Assembly: GCA_016987375.1 (NCBI GenBank)
Contig: PJRA01000016.1
Location: forward strand, 420,596 to 484,595
Length of the DNA: 64,000 nucleotides
Direction: 5' to 3'
Source: Brachionus koreanus
Lineage: Eukaryota > Rotifera > Eurotatoria > Ploima > Brachionidae
This document shows positions 61,590 through 64,000 of this stretch, in pieces (the stretch's first letter is position 1; every line of letters begins with the position of its first letter). The position numbers and the translations under genes are program-made. The notes under the pieces were generated by a model. It saw only the letters and a list, made by a program, of their open reading frames with translations, did no database searches and had not been told where the DNA came from.

Positions 61590-63110
61590 GTATTTAAGTA
61601 TTTTTTTTCAATAAAAAATTTAAAATAAAAGAGATTAAAGTAAAAACGCAGCAACAACAACAACAACAAAAAAAAACTGAATTAAAATAAATTAAATATT
61701 TATGAATTAATATTGGCATTGGTATTTTTCTGTAAATTAAAAAATTTTATTTAATAAAAAAAAAATCTGTATCGGGGATATTATTCAAATAAAAGAAGCC
61801 TTGGAAAAATTTTTCAAAAAAAAAAAATCCAATTGCTTGAGGGGTTGAATATTTTTCAAAACTTGAAATGCTTTTATTGCGTTTAAGTTATGTGTGCACT
61901 AGAATTAAATTCAAAACTGAGATTTATTTTTATTTTGGCGAAATTTTTTACTTTTTTTTTTCTAATTCTTTTGTATTTTTGTTCAAAAGAAAGAGTTAAG
62001 TTAAAATTTAATATAATAGTTAATTAGAAATTCATACATCAAAAAGTTTTAGCTTATTTTATGGATTATTTTATGTTGACACATAAAATTTTGCACTTTT
62101 AAAAAAAATTGAATGCTTTAGCATCTATGAAATTCTTAAACTTTAAATCAAAAACAAAACATGACAATATTTTCATTTTTCTTTACAAAGCTTTTGAAAA
62201 CATGAATTTAGCAAACTATTCTTGATAATAAAAATAACAAAATAAAACAAAAACATCGCTTAAAAATTTTTTAAGCCGATTTCTTTCACTAAATTAACGT
62301 TACAAGTCAACTCTACTTACGGCAGAAGTTTTAGTGAAGCCAAAAGTTTCGAAAAAAAGAAGTGTGGTTGAATGATTCTTCTTGCTTCATTCAATCCAAC
62401 TATACATATTCACTTGTGACACGGGTGCATCAAGCGAAGACTGTGTGTAGCTTATGCATGCACATTTTCGTATGTGCCTTTTGTGATCCGTTTTGATAGC
62501 ATAGAAGCAAAACTTTCTGAACGCTTGCATGTGCTGTTTGAGCGCGATCTTTGACTATTTGTGAATATCTTATATATAAGGTATCCTCTCTGTTCTACCA
62601 TTATCCTATTATCTAATACGCTCTTTTTTGGACTCTTTCAATAATTTTTTTTAGCTCTTATTGATTTTGTAATCAAAATGTGATTTAATCAGTTCTGTTT
62701 AAAAATATAAACTTTTCTTTATCTAAGCATACAAATGAGTTCCATTTCAAGTTGAGTTTATTTTAATTTTTGTATGCTTGTCTTTTAGAATTTTCTTTTG
62801 AATGTTGCTCTTTTACTAATTTTATCTAATTTCCAAAATTTGAGCAAATTTCATTTTTAATGTAAAAGAAGAAAAAAATTTTTAAAAAATTTAACAGAAA
62901 TTTTAAATTCAAGTTTTTACATAAGGAAAAACTTTTTTGATTGTTAAAATTGTAAAATAAAATAAAATTTATTTATCCGTCGAATTTTTTTTAATTTTGT
63001 CAAAAAAATTAATTTTTCTATGAAAAAAAGACATAAAATTATGAATCATTTTTACCATTTTCAAAGGGTAGAGAAAATTAACTTTAATTAATTAATTAAG
63101 ATGATTTGAT
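61590..63110. other. Downstream or intronic stretch with one GC-balanced block
   Basis: Mostly AT-rich; a (CAA)n run lies at about 61650-61670. The block at about 62290-62620 is far less AT-biased, has no long ORF, and includes a TATA-like TATATATAAG at about 62571; see findings. It may be intron of the 60 kb gene or a promoter for a gene beyond the window. Confidence 0.4.
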
Positions 63111-63114
63111 ATAA

Positions 63115-63358
63115 CATTAGAAGCACCAAGCATTTTTTTTCACGGTTTTTTAATTCAAAAATATTCTATAAAATAACTTTAATAATTTTATAAAGGAATA
63201 TCATCATGAAAATTAATAATTTTATTAAAGAAAATTTTAAATCTACATAAATCAATAAAGATAATAATAAATAATATCATATGAAAAATCTATCCAAAAG
63301 ATACAAGGTTTTAAAAATTTTCAAAAGAGTCCAAATGTCTCTTTTGGTGCTTCCAATG
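63115..63358 (-). repeat. TTAA-flanked MITE, family PB2, copy 2
   Basis: 244 bases, inverted relative to 44712-44933, from CATTAGAAGCACCAAGC to TTGGTGCTTCCAATG. The right flank is TTAA (63359-63362); the left is ATAA, one base changed. No ORF. Confidence 0.75.
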
Positions 63359-63513
63359 TTAATTGTTTCATTGACCATTATAAAATATATGTCTTAAAAA
63401 AATTTATTGCAAGAAATGCTATAAAAAAGTACATAAATTATATGTTTTTTCTATTAAAAAGAACTAAGAATTTATGTGTAAAGCAAAACGAATTTTTCAT
63501 CGTACCAATTTAT

Positions 63514-63665
63514 CATTAGAAAGCCAGGCTGATTTTTCATTTAAATTTCAAATTAAATTAAACATTTTCTTTGAAAATTAATTCATTTTCTATAAAATTT
63601 ATATTCAAAATTGTTAGCTAATTAAAGTCATTTTTTGAAATTTTATTAAAAAATTTGTTTTATAT
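63514..63665 (-). repeat. TTAA-type MITE, family PB1, truncated copy 3
   Basis: Starts CATTAGAAAGCCAGGCTGAT after TTAT and follows the inverted PB1 sequence for about 150 bases. The GCCCGAGG end is missing. Confidence 0.6.
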
Positions 63666-64000
63666 GAACTAATTATTTTATATATAAATTTTTTTAAATT
63701 GAATTAAATGATTAAATAAATAACAAGTAAAAAGATATTTCAATTTGCTGTTTTAAATTGATTAAAAAAAAATTTTAATTTAAAAATTTTATTTAAATTT
63801 TTCTTTGATTGACTTCATTTTTTTAAAACTATTTTTTATTATTTAGTTTATTTATTGATGAACAAAAGCTTAAGATGAAATGATTACTATCAAAATTCGA
63901 AAAATATTTTTGAAAATTTTAAATGTGCTTGAATAGTTTTTAATTATGATAGTTGACAATATATGTCAATAAACTTAAAATTTTTAATTCAAGTTTAAAT
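63666..64000. other. AT-rich window end
   Basis: No gene or repeat recognised. Confidence 0.45.

Overview
The window is animal nuclear DNA. It is very AT-rich (roughly three quarters A+T by eye) and carries split genes with short GT-AG introns, many only 50-70 bases long. The recognisable genes are animal genes: engrailed (a bilaterian homeobox gene), NOP58, SSR1/TRAP-alpha, ARPC5, TOMM22, UBE2C, SS18, a patched-related protein and MAPKAPK-family kinases. Low GC, tiny introns, high gene density, and a splice-acceptor-like TTTAG a few bases before most start codons suggest a small-genome lophotrochozoan/gnathiferan that may trans-splice a leader. A rotifer such as Brachionus is my best guess and a flatworm the main alternative. 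This is inference; no marker here settles the species.

Layout. 1-10.3 kb is housekeeping: a LINE scrap, NOP58 (-), a MITE, a small unrecognised ORF, SSR1 (+), a four-EF-hand calmodulin-like gene (-) and ARPC5 (-). 10.3-14.3 kb is AT-rich and holds a tRNA-derived SINE. 14.3-32.4 kb is a family cluster: three MAPKAPK-like kinases (14.3 kb +, 26.9 kb -, 31.2 kb -) enclose two tandem paralogues of a single-pass membrane protein with cysteine-rich repeats and a C-terminal lectin-like domain (19.4 and 24.4 kb, +), plus TOMM22. 32.4-46.7 kb holds UBE2C (-), SS18 (-) and engrailed (-) among MITEs and a LINE split by a Tc1/mariner element. 46.7-55 kb holds a LINE, a rearranged patchwork duplicate of the two following genes, a secreted protein with CAP-like segments (-) and an intronless patched-related transporter-like gene (-). 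55-64 kb is mostly dead mariner elements, a SINE and MITEs, with one well-conserved-looking but unrecognised gene (60.0 kb, +) whose 3' end is not visible.

Mobile DNA is the second theme: at least two non-LTR families, several mariner/Tc1 families, a tRNA-derived SINE (two copies), two or three groups of short elements bounded by TTAA (piggyBac-like), a long-inverted-repeat MITE (three copies) and smaller foldbacks. All three N gaps fall inside DNA transposons.

No new defence-like or operon-like system was found. The best leads are the gene-conversion pattern in the lectin-like pair, the patchwork duplication at 48.4-49.1 kb, the possible trans-splicing signature, the kinase cluster with one divergent activation loop, and the TTAA-flanked MITEs. 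Exon joins were deduced by eye from splice dinucleotides, reading phase and homology; none has transcript support here.
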